A stretch of 64,000 nt of DNA from Longimicrobium sp. (GCF_036388275.1 NZ_DASVSF010000055.1:1-64000); one strand, 5' to 3'. Shown: positions 40,359-48,575, counted from the first letter of the stretch. Made by a program: numbers and translations. Notes: generated from the letters alone by a model not told the origin.

Positions 40359-40895
40359 ATGCACACCTGGAAGCTGAAGAACGCGCAGCATCGATTGCGG
40401 GAACTGGTTCGGCTGGCGCTGACGAAGGAGCCGCAGCGCCTGTCCAACGGCAAGGACGCCGTGGTCGTGATCGCAGCGAGCGAGTACGATCGCTTGCTCG
40501 GCGTCTCGGCCAAACGGGCGTCACAGGCGATGCCAGCTGCGGCTGGAGAGCGGAGAACGCGGCCGTCGTTCCTCGCGCGTATCAAGAACCTGCGGGACGG
40601 CGGATCAGTCGCGAAGCGTGAGCCAGACGTTCCGGCAGAGCGCCGTGACGCTCCCGTCCACTCGGCGCAGCGGCCAGCCCCGGGCGAGCCAGGCAGCGAT
40701 CGGCAGTGGGTATGGGAGTGGGATGAAGGGGCCCAACGCTGGGCTCTGCCCTGGGAGAAGGATCTGGCCCCGGGCGAATATCCCGGTCTGGAGTTCATGA
40801 ACTTCATGCAGAACTCCCCCCTTGCGGATGCGCTTCGCACGGGAGAGATCTCGGAAGAAGAGTGGGACGCGGCCATGCGGCGCAACGATCAGTGA
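40359..40895 (+). CDS. Antitoxin, Phd/YefM-like N-terminus with a long C-terminal extension
   Basis: The protein has 178 residues. The first 45 match the Phd/YefM fold: WKLKNAQHRLRELVRLAL, then KDAVVVIAASEYDRLLG. Antitoxins of this kind are usually 80-90 residues; here a long basic-then-acidic region follows, ending MNFMQNSPLADALRTGEISEEEWDAA. The PPRL-type region that normally neutralises a PIN toxin would lie in this extension. The stop is one base before the toxin ATG. A GGAGGAGG ribosome site precedes it. Confidence 0.8.
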   Translation: MHTWKLKNAQHRLRELVRLALTKEPQRLSNGKDAVVVIAASEYDRLLGVSAKRASQAMPAAAGERRTRPSFLARIKNLRDGGSVAKREPDVPAERRDAPVHSAQRPAPGEPGSDRQWVWEWDEGAQRWALPWEKDLAPGEYPGLEFMNFMQNSPLADALRTGEISEEEWDAAMRRNDQ

Positions 40896-40896
40896 G

Positions 40897-41331
40897 ATGC
40901 GCTTCCTCCTCGACACGAACGTGCTCTCCGAGACGGTGCGCCAACGCCCCAACCTGGGCGTGACTGAATGGATCAACGCTCAGCCTCCGAACGAACTCGC
41001 GATTAGTGTGCTCTCGTACGGGGAGATCCGGCGGGGCGTGATTCTCCGCCCTCCAGGCCCGCGTACCGACATGCTCTGGCTGTGGCTGGGGGAGCAACTC
41101 CCGGTGAACTACAAGGACCGGACGATCCCCGTAGACGAGGCGATTGCGCTGGAGTGGGGACGAATCTCCGCGGACGCGGTTCGCACCGGCCGCGGGCTCC
41201 CCGAATCGGATGGCCTGCTTGTCGCGACGGCGATCGTGCTGAACCTGACGCTGGTCACCCGCAACGAGCGGCACTGCGCGGGGTGGGGCGCACCGCTCAT
41301 CAACCCGTGGTCTGGCGAAACGCGTGACTGA
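40897..41331 (+). CDS. PIN-domain (VapC-like) toxin
   Basis: The protein has 144 residues of the PIN ribonuclease fold. The first acidic residue is in FLLDTNVLSETVR, the second is the Glu in SYGEIRRGV, and the later acidic pair is in LPESDGLLVATAI, followed by LTLVTRNERHC. It pairs with the preceding antitoxin. Its stop lies inside the dapF gene (the dapF GTG at 41324 precedes the TGA at 41329), so toxin and dapF are translationally linked. Confidence 0.92.
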   Translation: MRFLLDTNVLSETVRQRPNLGVTEWINAQPPNELAISVLSYGEIRRGVILRPPGPRTDMLWLWLGEQLPVNYKDRTIPVDEAIALEWGRISADAVRTGRGLPESDGLLVATAIVLNLTLVTRNERHCAGWGAPLINPWSGETRD

Positions 41332-42199
41332 TTTCTTCAAGGGACATGGCTTAGGCAACGACTACGTCGCCCTGGCGATGGAGGGCCTGGGCTTCGAGTT
41401 GACGCCGCCCGCCGTGCGCCTGCTCTGCGACCGGCACACGGGAGTGGGCTCCGATGGCATCCTGGCGCGCGTCCCCTCGTCCGCCGCCGACTTCGGCGTG
41501 CGCATCTTCAACCCCGACGGCAGCGAGGCCGAGAAGAGCGGCAACGGCCTGCGCATCTTCGCAGCGTACCTGCTGGAGCAGGGCGACGTGGAAGAGCGCG
41601 CGCCCTTCACGGTGGAAACGCCCGGCGGAATCGTGCGCATGGAGGTGCTGCAGGTGTCGAGCGACGGCGTGCTGTCGGTGGAGGTGGAGATGGGCACCGC
41701 CACCTTCCGCAGCGCCGACGTGGGCCTTCCCGGGCCGGACCGCGAAACGGAGGACGAGCCGCTGGAACTGGCGTCGGGCGACGTGGTGCGCATCAACACC
41801 GTGTCCATCGGCAACCCGCACTGCGTGGTGTTCGCCGACGAGCTGGACCTGGACGACCTGCGCCGCCGGGCGCCGCAGATCAGCACCCACCCGAACTTCG
41901 AGCGCGGCGTCAACGTGCAGTTCGCCGTGCCGATGGAGCCGGACGGGGTGGAGGCCTGGGTGTGGGAGCGCGGGGCGGGCGAGACGCGCGCCTCCGGGTC
42001 CAGCGCCTGCGCGGTGGCCGCGGCGGCGGTGAGGCGCGGCATGGTGTCGGAGCGGCAGGTGGCGGTGCGCATGCCGGGGGGCACCCTGCACGTGCACGTG
42101 CGCGACGACTGGTCGCTCGTGCTGCGGGGCCCGGTGGAGTCCGTCTATCGCGGCACGCTCACGGAAGGGATGCTGCGCCGGTTGGAGATTTTGGGATGA
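41324..42199 (+). CDS. dapF: Diaminopimelate epimerase homologue lacking both catalytic cysteines
   Basis: DapF converts LL- to meso-diaminopimelate using two cysteines, one in an MCGNG and one in an ACGTG motif. The protein here has 291 residues and the DapF fold signatures HGLGNDYV, GVGSDGIL, NPDGSEAE, SIGNPHCVVFAD and NVQFAVP. Yet the first cysteine is replaced by Ser72 (EKSGNGLR) and the second by Ser224 (TRASGSSACAV); Cys229 is five residues further on. Reading is clean on both sides, so this is no frameshift. It may be a serine-based variant, act on another substrate, or be non-catalytic. It overlaps the toxin gene by 8 bases and hisF by 4. Confidence 0.85.
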   Translation: MTDFFKGHGLGNDYVALAMEGLGFELTPPAVRLLCDRHTGVGSDGILARVPSSAADFGVRIFNPDGSEAEKSGNGLRIFAAYLLEQGDVEERAPFTVETPGGIVRMEVLQVSSDGVLSVEVEMGTATFRSADVGLPGPDRETEDEPLELASGDVVRINTVSIGNPHCVVFADELDLDDLRRRAPQISTHPNFERGVNVQFAVPMEPDGVEAWVWERGAGETRASGSSACAVAAAAVRRGMVSERQVAVRMPGGTLHVHVRDDWSLVLRGPVESVYRGTLTEGMLRRLEILG

Positions 42200-42966
42200 G
42201 CCTGGCGAAGCGCATCATCCCCTGCCTGGACGTCAAGGACGGGCGGGTGGTGAAGGGCATCCAGTTCGTGGGGCTGCGCGACGCGGGCGACCCCGTGGAG
42301 CAGGCCGTCCGCTACGACGCCGAGCGCGCGGACGAGCTCTGCTTCCTGGACATCACCGCCAGCCACGAGGGCCGGGCGTCGATGCTCGACGTCATCCGCC
42401 GGACGGCGGAGAGCATCTTCATTCCGTTCACCGTGGGCGGCGGCATTCGCTCGGTCGACGACTTCAACGCCATCCTGGGCGCCGGGGCCGACAAGGTCGC
42501 CGTCAACACCGCCGCGCTGGCCGACCCTGACCTGGTGCGGCGGGCGGCAGACCACTTCGGCTCGCAGTGCGTGGTGGTGGCCGTCGACGCGCGGCGCACC
42601 ACCACGGGTCAGGCGGAGAGCGGGTGGGAGGTGTACACGCACGGCGGCCGGAAGCCGACGGGCATCGACGCCGTCGCTTGGGCGCGGCGGGCGCAGGAGC
42701 TGGGCGCGGGAGAGATCCTGCTGACCTCCATGGACCGGGACGGCACCCGCGACGGCTATGACCTGCCGCTGCTGGAGGCGGTCACCCGCGAGGTGCGCAT
42801 TCCCGTGATCGCGTCCGGGGGCGCGGGGGCGCTGGAGCACCTGGACAGCGCCCTGGCGGCCGGCGCGCACGCCGTGCTGGCGGCCTCGATCTTCCACTTC
42901 GGCGAGTACACGCTGGCCGAGGCGCGCCGGTACCTGGCGGCGCGGGGGCACCCCGTACGGCAGTAG
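42196..42966 (+). CDS. hisF: Imidazole glycerol phosphate synthase cyclase subunit
   Basis: A TIM-barrel cyclase that works with HisH. The protein has 256 residues. The catalytic Asp is in RIIPCLDVKDGRVVKG and the second in LTSMDRDGTRDGYDL; phosphate-binding loops are FTVGGGIRS and IASGGAGALEH. The ATG overlaps the dapF stop. HisA, whose gene usually lies between hisH and hisF, is not here. Confidence 0.97.
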   Translation: MSLAKRIIPCLDVKDGRVVKGIQFVGLRDAGDPVEQAVRYDAERADELCFLDITASHEGRASMLDVIRRTAESIFIPFTVGGGIRSVDDFNAILGAGADKVAVNTAALADPDLVRRAADHFGSQCVVVAVDARRTTTGQAESGWEVYTHGGRKPTGIDAVAWARRAQELGAGEILLTSMDRDGTRDGYDLPLLEAVTREVRIPVIASGGAGALEHLDSALAAGAHAVLAASIFHFGEYTLAEARRYLAARGHPVRQ

Positions 42967-43067
42967 TCCGGCGGCGCGGCGCGGCCCTTGCCGTTCGCGG
43001 GGGAAGGTCGTGGGTTCGAAATGGCGACGGGCGCCCCGGCGGCGGCCCCGAACGGAGGAGAGAAACG

Positions 43068-44201
43068 TTGAAGCACGGAATTTCGCGTAGCCTGGCCCTG
43101 GCCGCGCTGGTTAGTTCGCTTGCCGCGTGCGGTGGCGACAACGGCGGCGGGACGGAAAAAGGAAAGGGTGCCGCCAAGGGCGACACGGGCGCGGCCAAGT
43201 CGGGGAACGACAGCGCCGCGGCGCGCCCGGCCGTCAAGTACGCCATGGGCAACAGCGCGGCCGAGGCGCAGCAGTGCATGCAGCGGCGCCAGGCGCGGCT
43301 GGACTCGGCGGCCCAGGCGATGCAGGCCGACTCCGCGGCCAAGGCACCCGGGGCGGGGCGCAACCCCGTCTTCGCCAAGGAGCAGAAGTGGTATCCGCGG
43401 ATGCCGGAGTTCCGCGACGGGGTGCTCCTGCCGTGCAACCGTATCATCGTGTACTACGGCAACCCGAGCTCCAAGAAGATGGGCGCCCTGGGCGAGTTCC
43501 CCCGGGACGACATGCTGGCCCGGCTGCGGCGCCAGGCCGACGCGTGGGCGCAGGCCGATCCCGGCACGCCGGTGATCCCGGGGCTGCACATGGTGGCCGT
43601 GGTGGCGCAGGGCGACCCCGGCCCCTCGGGCAAGTACCGGATCCAGGCCCGCGACAAGACGGTGGATTCCATCTACCAGATGGCGAAGTCCATCAACGGC
43701 ATCTTCTTCGTCGACATCCAGGTAGGAACCGACGACATCCGCAACATCCTGCCGCGCTTCGAGTACATCCTGAAGAACCCCGACGTGCACCTGGCGGTGG
43801 ACCCGGAGTTCTACATGCGCGAAGGGGTGGTTCCCGGCCGGAAGATCGGGACGATGTACGCCCGCGACATCAACTACGTCTCGGAGTACCTGGCCAACAT
43901 GGTGCGGCAGCACAACCTGCCCCCGAAGGTGCTGATCATCCACCGCTTCACCCGCGGCATGGTGCCCGACGCCGAGAACGTGCAGCTGCGTCCCGAGGTG
44001 CAGGTGGTGATGCACATGGACGGCTGGGGCGCGCCGTGGCTGAAGTACGACTCGTACCGGGACTACATCCTGCGGCACCCGGTGCAGTTCACGGGGTGGA
44101 AGAACTTCTACCACAACGACACCAAGGGCGGCGGCCCGCTGACCACGCCGCGGGACCTGATCCAGTTGTACCCGGAACCGCTCTACGTGCAGTACCAGTA
44201 G
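43068..44201 (+). CDS. Lipoprotein with a probable glycosidase-like barrel domain, function unknown
   Basis: The protein has 377 residues from a TTG with an excellent GGAGGAGAG ribosome site. The lipobox is LAAC near residue 21, then an Ala/Gly/Lys/Asp-rich linker to about 60. The rest resembles a family of uncharacterised secreted proteins I recall mainly from actinobacteria: MVAVVAQGDPG, FFVDIQVGTDDI, VHLAVDPEFYMREG, KVLIIHRF, VVMHMDGWG and GWKNFYHND. The spacing suggests a TIM barrel with acidic residues in the DPEF and HMDG segments. No enzyme activity is assigned. A strong terminator follows. Confidence 0.75.
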   Translation: MKHGISRSLALAALVSSLAACGGDNGGGTEKGKGAAKGDTGAAKSGNDSAAARPAVKYAMGNSAAEAQQCMQRRQARLDSAAQAMQADSAAKAPGAGRNPVFAKEQKWYPRMPEFRDGVLLPCNRIIVYYGNPSSKKMGALGEFPRDDMLARLRRQADAWAQADPGTPVIPGLHMVAVVAQGDPGPSGKYRIQARDKTVDSIYQMAKSINGIFFVDIQVGTDDIRNILPRFEYILKNPDVHLAVDPEFYMREGVVPGRKIGTMYARDINYVSEYLANMVRQHNLPPKVLIIHRFTRGMVPDAENVQLRPEVQVVMHMDGWGAPWLKYDSYRDYILRHPVQFTGWKNFYHNDTKGGGPLTTPRDLIQLYPEPLYVQYQ

Positions 44202-44213
44202 CGGACTACCGGG

Positions 44214-44260
44214 ACGAGGAGAGGCGCCGGCCCCCGCGGGTCGGCGCCTCTCCTCGTTCT
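44214..44260 (+). terminator. Strong hairpin terminator after the lipoprotein gene
   Basis: A 16-bp perfect stem (44214-44229 with 44242-44257) with a GC-rich loop, ending in TTCTT. The next gene on the other strand converges here. Confidence 0.85.
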
Positions 44261-44320
44261 TGGCGGCAGAAAGGGCGGGCACCTCGCGGCGCCCGCCCTT
44301 CTTTCGTCCCCCGGGAGACC

Positions 44321-44734
44321 TCAGGCGCGGGCGAGGTCGCGGTCCAGGTTCACTTCCATGGTCCCGCCCGACTCGTGGTCGGCGTCGGGCGCGTCCCAGT
44401 CGGTGAGCGCCGCCGAAACGGCCGTCACCGCCGTCAGCCCCAGGAAGAAGTTGCGGGCGCGCCGGTTGTCGGCGAAGCCCAGCAGCCAGGGCAGGAAGGG
44501 AAGGGCGGCCCCGATGGCCACCTCGGCGGCGCCGTGGCCCTTGAAGGGCAGCAGGCGCTTGGCCGCGAGCGGATAGTCGGTCATCAGCGAAAGGCCCAGG
44601 TACCCGGCGGCCAGCCCGTACGCCAGCCCCTCGGCCGAGCGCGGAAAGCCGAGGGCCCGCGGCGCCGCGGCTACCGTGGCCACCGTGGTGTAGTCGATCA
44701 TTCCGTGCGCCCGCGCGTTCAGCGGTTTCTTCAT
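44321..44734 (-). CDS. Small integral membrane protein
   Basis: The protein has 137 residues with about four hydrophobic helices, starting MKKPLNARAHGMIDYTTV, and a polar acidic C-terminus. AGGAGG lies 6 bases before the ATG at 44734; another ATG at 44740 is too close to it. I know this pattern only as an uncharacterised membrane protein. It is divergent from the osmC-like gene and the two share a 190-base gap. Confidence 0.75.
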   Translation of the reverse strand: MKKPLNARAHGMIDYTTVATVAAAPRALGFPRSAEGLAYGLAAGYLGLSLMTDYPLAAKRLLPFKGHGAAEVAIGAALPFLPWLLGFADNRRARNFFLGLTAVTAVSAALTDWDAPDADHESGGTMEVNLDRDLARA

Positions 44735-44924
44735 CGTCATCCTCCTGGTTTCGTGGACGTTGGGGCCGCACGCAGTGGCAAACGGTGTGCCCACGTGGGC
44801 GCATCTGTCAATCTGCCAACGGGTTGCGTCGACGCCTCGGCTCCCGTTGCCAAAGGCCCGGTTCGTGCTTCCACCCGGCGGCTTTCGCGATCAGCGACCA
44901 AACCTTTGGAACGGGGAGATCTCG

Positions 44925-45362
44925 ATGCCGACACGCAGGGCGAGCGCGACGTGGGAAGGCGGACTGCAGAAGGGGAACGGCAGCTTCAGCGGCGAGAGCG
45001 GCGCCATCGCGGGCGCCTACTCGTTCGGCACCCGATTCGGGGGCGAGCCGGGGACCAACCCCGAGGAACTGCTGGCCGCGGCCGAGGCGGCGTGCTTCAG
45101 CATGGCTCTGTCCCTCGGGCTGGAGAAGAATGGAACGCCGCCCACGCGGGTGCACACCGATGCCGCCTGCACCATCGACAAGGTGGGCGAGGGCTTCAAG
45201 ATCACTACCATGCAGCTGCAGGTGACGGCGCGGGTGGACGGGATCGACGACGCGACGTTCCAGTCCATCGCGCAGGCCACGAAGGTGGGGTGCCCCGTGT
45301 CGCAGGCGCTCGCCGGGGTCGACATCCAGCTGCAGGCCACCCTGGAGTCCGGCGCCGCCTGA
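44925..45362 (+). CDS. OsmC-family peroxiredoxin
   Basis: A thiol peroxidase that reduces organic hydroperoxides. The protein has 145 residues from the ATG at 44925 (MPTRRASATWEGG), preceded by GGGGAGA. The two redox cysteines are present: AAAEAACFSMAL and TKVGCPVSQAL. GTNPEELLAAA is typical. It is probably stress-induced, and it ends at a hairpin shared with the convergent lipoprotein gene. Confidence 0.92.
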   Translation: MPTRRASATWEGGLQKGNGSFSGESGAIAGAYSFGTRFGGEPGTNPEELLAAAEAACFSMALSLGLEKNGTPPTRVHTDAACTIDKVGEGFKITTMQLQVTARVDGIDDATFQSIAQATKVGCPVSQALAGVDIQLQATLESGAA

Positions 45363-45395
45363 TTCGGTCCGGCCGAGCGGATGCGCAGACGAAAG

Positions 45396-45425
45396 CGGCC
45401 CGACGCACGAGCGCCGGGCCGTTGT
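45396..45425. terminator. Shared hairpin between convergent genes
   Basis: CGGCCCGACGC (45396-45406) pairs with GCGCCGGGCCG (45411-45421) with one mismatch, then TTGTT. It could end the OsmC transcript and the minus-strand lipoprotein transcript. Confidence 0.65.
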
Positions 45426-45446
45426 TCGGTTAGTTCGTCAGACGGT

Positions 45447-45926
45447 TCAGCTCGGGGGCCGGGCGACCTGGAAGGTCACGATGTTCGAGCGGTGGCTGAG
45501 CTTGTAGTCCCGGCGCTCGCCGCGGGTGACGTGATAGCTGGAGACCACCGCGTAGGCCGCGTACTCGCCCGGCTGGGGCGCCGCCGCCAGCCATGCATCG
45601 TCCACGCGCACGGAGTCGTTCGCCGGCACCTCCAGCGACGTGGGCGTGCTGATGCAGGTGCTGCCGCCGCCGGGCGGGTGGACGATCGACTTGTCCTCCG
45701 TCAGCACGAACATCTCTACCTGGCACTGGCTTTCGAACTCCAGCTTCAGCGGCTCGCGCTCGCGGTTGATCACCCAGGCGCTCATGTGCAGCGAATCGCC
45801 CGGCGCGATGGTATCGCCCGGGGTGGTGCGCAGGCGCACGCTGACCGCCGGCTTCCTTTCGCTGCCGGTTTCGCAGGCGGCGAGCGCCAGGAGCAGCGCG
45901 GCGAACGCCGGGAGGCGGCGGGTCAT
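45447..45926 (-). CDS. Lipoprotein with BsuPI-like beta-sandwich
   Basis: The protein has 159 residues. The signal peptide ends at the lipobox LAAC near residue 18. The mature part resembles the intracellular proteinase inhibitor (BsuPI) fold: MSAWVINREREPLKLEFESQ, VEMFVLTEDKSIV and GEYAAYAVVSSY. Function is unknown. Its ATG overlaps the apaG stop, so it is translated with apaG. Confidence 0.75.
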   Translation of the reverse strand: MTRRLPAFAALLLALAACETGSERKPAVSVRLRTTPGDTIAPGDSLHMSAWVINREREPLKLEFESQCQVEMFVLTEDKSIVHPPGGGSTCISTPTSLEVPANDSVRVDDAWLAAAPQPGEYAAYAVVSSYHVTRGERRDYKLSHRSNIVTFQVARPPS

Positions 45927-46303
45927 GCCTGGTTTCTCCTGAGCAGAAAGCGGGGGATGGCGGCCTGGAAGGTGGCGCCGTCGGGCCGCTCCATCACGTA
46001 GTATCCCTCCATGTGGCCCTCGGGCCCGCGCAGCACGCAAAAGCTCTGGTATTCGTGCACGCCTCCCGGCGCGATCAGCGGCTCCTGTCCCACCACGCCC
46101 TCGCCCTGCACCTCGCTGTCGCCCGCGGCGGGGTCGTGGATGAACCAGTGCCGCCACCGGAGGCGCGCCGGCTGGTCGCCCACGTTCTCGATGCGGATGC
46201 CGTACGCGAAAACGAAGCGCGGCTCGGACGGGTCCGAGTGCGCCTCCAGGTAGTAGGGCGTCGCGGTGACGCGAATTCCGTCGGTGATGCGGTAGAACAG
46301 CAT
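45923..46303 (-). CDS. apaG: ApaG protein
   Basis: The protein has 126 residues of the ApaG/DUF525 fold: YYLEAHSDPSEPRFVFAYGI, IENVGDQPARLRWRHWFI, GEGVVGQEPLIAPGGVHEYQS and EGYYVMERPDG. Its role is not settled; it is linked to cobalt/magnesium resistance and diadenosine tetraphosphate in enterics. The start is the ATG at 46303. It is divergent from apt. Confidence 0.93.
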   Translation of the reverse strand: MLFYRITDGIRVTATPYYLEAHSDPSEPRFVFAYGIRIENVGDQPARLRWRHWFIHDPAAGDSEVQGEGVVGQEPLIAPGGVHEYQSFCVLRGPEGHMEGYYVMERPDGATFQAAIPRFLLRRNQA

Positions 46304-46446
46304 GGCGTGCCCGGGTCGGTGTGCGCTCGGCGGGATAGATAGGGCGCGCACCGGCCCGGGTCAACGCTCAGGCTGTTCATCACCCGCGCTGCCTTCTACA
46401 TTTTCGGCCATCGCCGCGCATCTACCCCCGCGATCCGAACACACTC

Positions 46447-46962
46447 ATGGAGCACCTGAAGGCGCTGATCCGCGACGTTCCCGACTTCCCTCTTCCGGGC
46501 ATCCTGTTCCGCGACGTTACCCCCCTGCTGCGGCACCCGCGCGGTTTGGCGGACGTGGTGGACGCGTTCGCCCAGCGGTACCGAGGCCGCGACGTGGACG
46601 CGGTGGTGGGCATCGAGTCGCGCGGCTTCCTCTTCGGTGCGCCGCTGGCCGTGGCGCTCGGCGTGGGTTTCGTGCCGGTGCGCAAGCCGGGGAAGCTGCC
46701 GGCCGACCGCATCAGCCAGTCGTACGAGCTGGAATACGGCACCAACACGCTGGAGATCCACCGCGACGCGCTGCTCCCGGGCGAGTCGGTGGTGGTGGTC
46801 GACGATCTGCTGGCCACCGGCGGCACAGCCAATGCCGCCGCTTCGCTGGTCCGCGCGCTGGGTGCGCACGTCGTGGAGCTCGCCTTCGTGGTGGAACTCG
46901 GCTTCCTGCGCGGCCGCGAGCGCCTGGTCGACGATCCCGTGCACTCGCTGATCACGTATTAG
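46447..46962 (+). CDS. apt: Adenine phosphoribosyltransferase
   Basis: Salvages adenine to AMP with PRPP. The protein has 171 residues, with FPLPGILFRDVTPLL, GIESRGFLFGAPLA, VRKPGKLPAD and the PRPP-binding motif VVVVDDLLATGGTANAA. Divergent from apaG; followed by a repeat-rich gap. Confidence 0.97.
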   Translation: MEHLKALIRDVPDFPLPGILFRDVTPLLRHPRGLADVVDAFAQRYRGRDVDAVVGIESRGFLFGAPLAVALGVGFVPVRKPGKLPADRISQSYELEYGTNTLEIHRDALLPGESVVVVDDLLATGGTANAAASLVRALGAHVVELAFVVELGFLRGRERLVDDPVHSLITY

Positions 46963-47338
46963 CATCTCGAGGCCGCCAGCCCTGCTGGGGCGACTGAAGT
47001 CGCGGCGTCGCGGCAACGACGGCCCAAAGTCCGCCTTCGCGGACTGCGCGCGAAATCCAGTGCACCAGGCCAGCCGACGCGCGATCGAATTCTCCCTTTC
47101 CCCTGCGAAGCGGGGGAGAGGGTCGGGGAGAGGGGGCTGCCAAGGCATTCACCGGCTGCCAGCCTCACCCGGTTCGAAGTTCTCCCCTCTCCCGGCGCAG
47201 TTTGCCGGGGGAGGGGCGGGGGAGGGGCCCGCCGAGGCATGCGCCGCAGCTATTTGAAACGCCCCTCGCCACGCGGCACGGAACTGGCCCGCCGGGCCGC
47301 CGAGCAATCAGCGGTCGACCAGCAATCGGGAGATACGG
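46963..47338. repeat. Repeat-rich gap between apt and the CoA-binding gene
   Basis: The gap is filled by repeats: GGCGACTGAAGTCGCGGCG ... AAAGTCCGCCTTCGCGGACT (about 46990-47050), then GATCGAATTCTCC and a palindrome of the CCCCTGCGAAGCGGGG type (about 47083-47130), then a second one (CTCCCCTCTCCCGG ... CCGGGGGAGGGG, about 47183-47225). This is the same composite as at 12470-12600, in reverse order. No gene is supportable. Confidence 0.8.
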
Positions 47339-47764
47339 ATGGAAGCGGTACCGCAGGAAGCGGTGGAGATCCTCAAGAGCACCAGGACCATCGCCGTGCT
47401 GGGGATGAAGGGCGACGACGATGCGATGGCCCCCGCGCACGGCGTGCCGATGTACCTGGCCGCCCACGGGTACCAGATCACTCCCGTGAACCCCAAGCTG
47501 GCCCGGGACGGCTACCCCGGCGCGGTCGCCAGCCTGGGCGACCTGCCCGCCGCGCCGGACCTGGTGCAGGTGTTCCGCGGCTCGGACCAGGTGGCGAAGC
47601 ACGTGGACGAGCTCCTGGCGCTCAAGCCGAAGGCCGTCTGGCTCCAGCTCGGCATCCGGAACGACGAGGCCGCGGCGCGGCTGCAGGAGGCCGGCATCCG
47701 CGTGGTGCAGGACCGCTGCATGTACAAGGACCACCACGCGCTCTCGGACGCAGGCGAGATCTGA
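47339..47764 (+). CDS. CoA-binding domain protein (YccU-like)
   Basis: The protein has 141 residues of the succinyl-CoA-synthetase CoA-binding Rossmann fold: TIAVLGMKGDDDAMAPAHGV, ITPVNPKLA, VVFRGSDQVAKHVDE-type segment (here VQVFRGSDQVAKHVDE), and AVWLQLGIRNDEAA. DRCMYKDHH near the end carries the conserved Cys/His of the group. Metabolic role is unknown. A terminator follows. Confidence 0.9.
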   Translation: MEAVPQEAVEILKSTRTIAVLGMKGDDDAMAPAHGVPMYLAAHGYQITPVNPKLARDGYPGAVASLGDLPAAPDLVQVFRGSDQVAKHVDELLALKPKAVWLQLGIRNDEAAARLQEAGIRVVQDRCMYKDHHALSDAGEI

Positions 47765-47793
47765 TCGGCCGGTGGCGGCTCGGGAACGACGAC

Positions 47794-47829
47794 GAGGCGC
47801 GGAGGGAGCATTCCCCCGCGCCTCTTTTC
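47794..47829 (+). terminator. Intrinsic terminator after the CoA-binding gene
   Basis: GAGGCGCGG (47794-47802) pairs with CCGCGCCTC (47816-47824), with GGGA/TCCC extending the stem inside, then TTTTCT. Confidence 0.88.
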
Positions 47830-47852
47830 TTCAGCCGACCCTCGAGCCCGAG

Positions 47853-48575
47853 CTACACGCGCCGTCCCTGGTCGATCGGTCCCTCGGTGCCCAGCGGCAC
47901 GCCCGTCGGGACAACGCCCGCGCGACCCGCCGGCCGGAGCGCATCGTACACCCACGCCGCCGCGAGCATCCCGGCGATCGGCGCGATCCAGTAGATCCAG
48001 TGCCCCTCCCATCCACCTCCCGCCAGCGCCGGACCCAGCGTCCGCGCTGGATTCATCGACGCGCCCGTCAGCGGCCCGCCTACCATCGCGCAGAAGCCGA
48101 TCGTCACGCCCACGGCCAGCCCGGACGCGCCCGCCGTGGCGCGCTCGTCCGTGGCCACGCCCATGATCACGAACATCAGCACGAACGAAAGCAGGAACTC
48201 CACGCCGAACGCCGCCCCGTGCGGCACCGAGGGTAGGCTGGCACCCACGTCGCCGACGCTGCCCAGCGCCGCGCGCGAGGCGAACGACGCCAGGGTGGCG
48301 CCCGCGCACTGGGCGAGGACGTAGGGCAGTACCTCGCGTGCGGGGAACCGGCCGCGCGACGCCAGCCCGATGGTCACCGCCGGGTTGATGTGCGCGCCCG
48401 AAAGGTGCCCCAGCGCATACACCATCGCGGTCACCACGAAGGCGAAGGCGAGCGCCACGCCGGGGTGGCCCAGCGCGTCGGTCCGCGCATTCACCATCAC
48501 CGCCCCGGGGCCGATCAGGACGAGAAAGAATGTGCCCAGCGCCTCGGCGCCGGCGCGCCTGTACAGGTCCGTCAC
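47853..48575 (-). CDS. Aquaporin-type channel (MIP family)
   Basis: The protein has 240 residues from a GTG at 48575, with six membrane helices. Both NPA boxes are present: SGAHINPAVT and GASMNPARTLGPAL. Residues after the second NPA and at the aromatic/arginine filter look nearer water channels than glycerol facilitators, but this is a soft call. Its GTG overlaps the stop of the upstream metallophosphoesterase (GTGA). Confidence 0.92.
   Translation of the reverse strand: MTDLYRRAGAEALGTFFLVLIGPGAVMVNARTDALGHPGVALAFAFVVTAMVYALGHLSGAHINPAVTIGLASRGRFPAREVLPYVLAQCAGATLASFASRAALGSVGDVGASLPSVPHGAAFGVEFLLSFVLMFVIMGVATDERATAGASGLAVGVTIGFCAMVGGPLTGASMNPARTLGPALAGGGWEGHWIYWIAPIAGMLAAAWVYDALRPAGRAGVVPTGVPLGTEGPIDQGRRV

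Noticed and set aside
42756..44804. 682-codon minus-strand frame across hisF and the lipoprotein gene
   Set aside because: Composition is typical of GC-driven antisense frames; both covered genes are well supported on the plus strand.
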